From positions 1 to 64,000 of the forward strand of contig NZ_LQOL01000047.1 of the NCBI RefSeq assembly GCF_002101555.1: a stretch of 64,000 nt of DNA, read 5' to 3'. Each line of letters begins with the position of its first letter. Position 1 is the stretch's first letter. The notes beneath the pieces were generated by a model, which searched no databases, was not told the origin of the DNA, and saw only the letters and a list, made by a program, of their open reading frames with translations. Below are positions 60,867-64,000 of the stretch, piece after piece. Source of the stretch: Mycolicibacterium canariasense. Its GTDB lineage: Bacteria; Actinomycetota; Actinomycetes; Mycobacteriales; Mycobacteriaceae. The position numbers were made by a program, and so were the translations under genes.

Positions 60867-62921
60867 CTACACGCCGATGGCGCCGCCGTCCCGCCATACC
60901 GCCACCACGGCGGGCCGGGCCGGGGCGTTGCCGCCGTCCGGCCAGTGTGACAGCGGGTTGTCCAGGCTGTGGTCGTCGCCTTCGCCGGGGTGCTGCACGC
61001 TGACGGTGATCAGGTCGTCGGTGATCACCGGCCCGCACGTCTCCGCGCCGACCGGCACGGTGAGGAACTGTTTGGTCTCCCCGCGCCGGTCGCCGTCCAA
61101 TGCCACCGCGAACAGCCCGTCGTTGGAGTCCAGCGCGTTGCCGTCGGTGGAGATCCACAGGTTGCCGTGCCCGTCGAAGGCGACGTTGTCCGGGCAGGAG
61201 ATCGGGCTGACCTTGGTCTTGTCGAAGCCGCCGTAGTACGTGTCGGCCGCGGCCGGGTCACCGCAGACCAGCAGCAGATCCCAGGTGAAGCTGGTGCCGC
61301 CGTGGTCGTCGGTGATCTCCAGGACCTGGCCGTTCTTGTTCTCGTTGCGGGGGTTGGCCGCATCCGGCTTGGCCTTGCCCTCGGCGCCGCGCTTGTCGTT
61401 GTTGGTCAGCGCGACGTACAGCTTGCCGGTCTTGGGGTTGGCCTCGAAGTCCTCGGGGCGGTCCATCTTGGTGGCGCCGGCCTTGTCGGCGGCCAGCCGG
61501 GTGAACACGGCGACGTCCTGCGCCGAGAAACCCTCGACCAGGGACTCGGCCAAACCGGCGGGCCCGGAGTGCAGCAGCGGGATCCAGGTTCCGGTGCCGG
61601 CGAAGGTGCCCTTGGCGGGCAGCTTGCCGCTGCCGTCGATCTGGTCGGCCGGGATGTCGCTGGACAGCTTGGCGACGTACAGCGTGCCCTCGTCCAGCAG
61701 GGTCATGTTGTGCGCCGTGTCGCCGGGCCGAATTTTCTTGTCCGACACGAACTTGTACATGTAGTCGAAGCGTTCGTCGTCGCCGGTGTACACCACCACG
61801 GTGCCGTCCCCGGTCACGTACACGTTGGCGGCCTCGTGTTTGAACCGGCCCAGGGCGGAGTGCTTCACCGGTGTCGAGGCCGGATCCCACGGGTTGATCT
61901 CGATGACGTAGCCGAACCGGTTCACCTCGGTCGGCGTGCGGGCCAGGTCGAAGCGCGGATCGAAGTTCTCCCACCGCAGTTCCGACGGTTCGGTGAGCAC
62001 GCCGTAGCGCTTGAATCGGTCCGGGTCGGCGGGCGGCGTGCCCTCGGCGGCACCGAAATAGGTGTGGAAGTTCTCTTCGCCGGAAAGAATTGTGCCCCAG
62101 GGAGTTACGCCGCCCGAGCAATTGGCGAAGGTGCCGATCACGGTGCGCCCGGCGGGATCGGCGGCGGTCCGTACGGCGGGCGAGCCGGCGGCCGGCCCGG
62201 TCAGGGTGAACGGGGTGTCGGCGGTGATGCGGCGGTTGTAGCGGCCCAGTACGGGGCGCAGACCGCCCTGCGGGCCGCGTTCGACCTCGACCACCGACAG
62301 GCCGACGGCACCGGTTTCGACGTCGAACTGCTCGCGGGTGGGGGCGTCGGCGTTGTACCCGTGAAACATGAACTGCGGGCTCACGTACTCGTGGTTGGAC
62401 ACCAGCAGGTAGCGCCCGGGCTGGTCCTTGATGGGCAGCAGCGCCGCGAAGTCGTTGTTGAAGCCGAACTGCTGGCGCTGCGCGGCGCCGCTCTGCCGGT
62501 TGATGTCGAACACCGGGGCGCCGGGCAGTACCGGGTCGCCCCAGGCGATCACGACGCGCTGCTGGTACCCCTGGGGCACGACGACGGCGTCCTCGGTGTT
62601 GGGGGCCACGCTGTCGAACCGCATACCGGCCGGCGGCTGCCCCTGCGGGGCGGGTGTGGTCGACCCGGTGCTTGCCGGGGGATTGTCGCCGGCGCAGGCG
62701 GCCAGCGCCGAACCCGCTCCCACCGCCAGGACGGCGATACCGGTGGCCCGCAGTACCGAGCGGCGCGACATCTCGGCTACGAGATCGCCGAAGTATTCGT
62801 TGGCGCTGGTGTTGGGGACCGGTTTGGAGCACGCGTCGCCGCAGCGGTTGCGGCAGGTCAGGTGCTGGCGGCCGGAACGACCGTGGTGGGAGACAAGCAG
62901 ATTCAGCGGAACGAGGGCCAT
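60867..62921 (-). CDS. PhoX-family alkaline phosphatase (DUF839), Tat-exported
   Basis: A 684-residue protein. After an unusual 50-residue leader with a Cys cluster (LTCRNRCGDACSKPVPNTS) comes a twin-arginine motif MSRRSVLRATG (Arg53-Arg54) and a lipobox-like LAAC (Cys76). The PhoX-type beta-propeller fills the rest (LVSNHEYVSP, NCSGGVTPWGTILSGEENF, MDRPEDFEANPKTG). PhoX enzymes use iron and calcium to release phosphate from esters. The extended leader is shared by actinobacterial relatives and is probably real. The ATG is at 62921. Confidence 0.9.
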   Translation of the reverse strand: MALVPLNLLVSHHGRSGRQHLTCRNRCGDACSKPVPNTSANEYFGDLVAEMSRRSVLRATGIAVLAVGAGSALAACAGDNPPASTGSTTPAPQGQPPAGMRFDSVAPNTEDAVVVPQGYQQRVVIAWGDPVLPGAPVFDINRQSGAAQRQQFGFNNDFAALLPIKDQPGRYLLVSNHEYVSPQFMFHGYNADAPTREQFDVETGAVGLSVVEVERGPQGGLRPVLGRYNRRITADTPFTLTGPAAGSPAVRTAADPAGRTVIGTFANCSGGVTPWGTILSGEENFHTYFGAAEGTPPADPDRFKRYGVLTEPSELRWENFDPRFDLARTPTEVNRFGYVIEINPWDPASTPVKHSALGRFKHEAANVYVTGDGTVVVYTGDDERFDYMYKFVSDKKIRPGDTAHNMTLLDEGTLYVAKLSSDIPADQIDGSGKLPAKGTFAGTGTWIPLLHSGPAGLAESLVEGFSAQDVAVFTRLAADKAGATKMDRPEDFEANPKTGKLYVALTNNDKRGAEGKAKPDAANPRNENKNGQVLEITDDHGGTSFTWDLLLVCGDPAAADTYYGGFDKTKVSPISCPDNVAFDGHGNLWISTDGNALDSNDGLFAVALDGDRRGETKQFLTVPVGAETCGPVITDDLITVSVQHPGEGDDHSLDNPLSHWPDGGNAPARPAVVAVWRDGGAIGV

Positions 62922-62979
62922 GGCCGGCGAACCTACGCGAGCCTGGCAAGCAACTGGTGAACGGCTGGGAAAGTCCCGG

Positions 62980-63876
62980 TTATCCGAGGATCTCGCGCAG
63001 CAACGCCACCAGTTTCGCCGGCTGATCGCCCTGGACGGAGTGTCCGGCGCCCTCGACCACATGGGTGCGCCGGAATCCCGGTGCGGTCCGGGCGAACGTC
63101 GCGGCGTCCTCGTCGTTGACGAAGAAAGAATTGGCCCCGCGGATCAGGGTGGTGGGCATGGTGATCGCCGGGACGTCGTCCCACAGTCCGGTAAAGCCGC
63201 CACCCTTGCGGAACGAGTCGTAGCGCCAGGTCCAGGTGCCGTCGTCGAGTTGTTTGGAGTTGTGGAACACGCCGCGCCGCAACGAATTCCGGTCCCGGTG
63301 AGGTGCCGCGGCGACGGTGACCTCGAGCATGTCGGCGAACGTCGGGAAGGTCCGGCTCTCCTGCACCAGCGCGACGGTGCCCATCTGTGCCTTGGTCATC
63401 TCGGTGTGCCGTTCGGGCGCGGACGGGGTGACGTCGACCAGCACCAGTTCGCGCACCAACTCCGGTGCGGTGGCCGCGATGCGCAGCGCGGTCAGCCCGC
63501 CCAGCGACATGCCGACCACCAACCGCGCATCGGGGGCGTGTTCGCGCACGATCGGGGTGATCAGCTCGGCCGCCAGCCGGGGACCGTAGTCGCCGTCCGC
63601 GCGCCAGCCGGAACGGCCGTGGCCGGGCAGGTCCACGGCCAGCGCGGGCAGGCCCAGGCCGAGGATGACGGTGTCCCAGGTGTGTGCGTTCTGCCCGCCG
63701 CCGTGCAGGAACACCACCTCGGGCGCGTCGGTGCCCCACTTCAGGAAGCTGACCTCGCCGGAGTCCGCACGCGTCACCGGCGGGATCACGGTGGCGCCGA
63801 TCTGCGCGGCGTTCTCGTGCAGCAGGCCGAATTCGTCCAGTCCGGCCAGCTCGTCGTCCGGGATTTGTGGAGTCAT
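62980..63876 (-). CDS. Alpha/beta hydrolase, Rv0045c-type esterase
   Basis: A 298-residue hydrolase, the same length as Rv0045c. It has the oxyanion loop FLHGGGQNAHTWD, nucleophile elbow VVGMSLGG, and catalytic His in EGAGHSVQGD. Rv0045c is an ester hydrolase. The ATG at 63876 fits the family. It, and an alternative ATG at 63888, are inside a 49-bp perfect palindrome, and no ribosome site is visible between the palindrome and the start. Confidence 0.88.
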   Translation of the reverse strand: MTPQIPDDELAGLDEFGLLHENAAQIGATVIPPVTRADSGEVSFLKWGTDAPEVVFLHGGGQNAHTWDTVILGLGLPALAVDLPGHGRSGWRADGDYGPRLAAELITPIVREHAPDARLVVGMSLGGLTALRIAATAPELVRELVLVDVTPSAPERHTEMTKAQMGTVALVQESRTFPTFADMLEVTVAAAPHRDRNSLRRGVFHNSKQLDDGTWTWRYDSFRKGGGFTGLWDDVPAITMPTTLIRGANSFFVNDEDAATFARTAPGFRRTHVVEGAGHSVQGDQPAKLVALLREILG

Positions 63877-63910
63877 ACCCGTAATCATTACGGGTATGAC
63901 TCCACAAATC
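63862..63910. repeat. 49-bp perfect palindrome over the hydrolase start
   Basis: Arms 63862-63885 and 63887-63910 are perfect 24-base complements around one base (63886). The left arm codes the first residues MTPQI of the hydrolase on the minus strand; the right arm repeats the same codons on the plus strand. It begins six bases after the ino1 stop in transcription order, so it may end ino1 transcripts, hide the hydrolase start, or both. Confidence 0.9.
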
Positions 63911-63915
63911 ACCGA

Positions 63916-64000
63916 CTAGCCCTGGATGAAGGTTTCCAGCTCCGCGCGGGCGATATCGTCGGCCAGCTGCTTGGGCGGGCTCTTCATCAGGTAGGCCGAG
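63916..64000 (-). CDS. ino1: Inositol-3-phosphate synthase Ino1, C-terminal end (partial)
   Basis: The last 27 whole codons read SAYLMKSPPKQLADDIARAE then LETFIQG and a stop at 63916. The AYLMKSPP ending and the location before the Rv0045c-type gene match mycobacterial Ino1, which makes inositol 3-phosphate for phosphatidylinositol and mycothiol. The rest lies outside the window. Confidence 0.8.
   Translation of the reverse strand, partial: SAYLMKSPPKQLADDIARAELETFIQG

Noticed and set aside
60826..62960. Long plus-strand frames opposite the PhoX gene
   Set aside because: The minus-strand product has a Tat signal and PhoX motifs. The opposite frames are Val/Gly-rich translations without starts or family resemblance.

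Overview
The window is the chromosomal origin region of a mycobacterium. High GC, frequent GTG/TTG starts, leaderless start codons and the gene order (pstP-rodA-pbpA-pknA-pknB, crgA, cwsA, gyrA, gyrB, dciA, recF, gnd, dnaN, dnaA, rpmH, rnpA, yidC, parA, parB, cwlM, sigM, murJ, pcnA) all point there. The retained gnd between dnaN and recF, and the direct join of the pcnA block to a block resembling M. tuberculosis Rv0036c-Rv0046c, suggest a rapidly growing environmental species of the Mycolicibacterium type. I make no species call.

Layout. 1-6037: the cell-shape and Ser/Thr kinase operon, five genes joined by 4-base overlaps. 6034-10100: trpG, a DUF881 protein, crgA, a PH-domain protein, ppiA, cwsA and a secreted protein. 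10372-13941: a decayed 3.5-kb island in the 3' end of tRNA-Ala, bounded by a 49-bp direct repeat. It carries a DUF3800 gene, a helix-turn-helix/coiled-coil gene, a ribbon-helix-helix-like gene and a truncated tyrosine integrase. 13897-14166: tRNA-Ala and tRNA-Ile flanking a 35-codon membrane peptide gene. 14293-25881: DUF3566 protein, gyrA, gyrB, dciA, recF, gnd, dnaN, oriC and dnaA, all on the minus strand. 26499-31760: rpmH, rnpA, yidD, yidC, jag, rsmG, parA and parB on the plus strand, with two parS sites.

32019-44937: an acetyltransferase-like protein, cwlM, trxA, trxB, the SigM anti-sigma gene, sigM, murJ, a DUF6049 protein, a Nudix hydrolase and pcnA. 44954-49737: an Asp-rich repeat protein, an MDMPI-family protein carrying a third parS core, an MFS transporter, yqgE, a membrane protein with a Cys tail, and mtc28. 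49913-64000: leuS, a formaldehyde dehydrogenase behind a possible Cys-containing leader peptide, an SDR, glucosylglycerate hydrolase, MarR, an amino-acid ABC transporter, GntR, an LLM oxidoreductase, a PhoX phosphatase, an Rv0045c-type hydrolase whose start codon lies in a 49-bp perfect palindrome, and the end of ino1.

Themes. Replication start, nucleoid segregation, protein insertion and envelope growth control are packed together. PknA/PknB, the pseudo-amidase CwlM and the pseudokinase-fused MurJ, all coded here, are known partners in peptidoglycan regulation in studied mycobacteria. The unusual material is the tRNA-Ala island with its palindromic operator family, the tRNA-spacer peptide, the fdhA leader and the start-codon palindrome. 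I found no CRISPR array, rRNA gene or intact insertion sequence.
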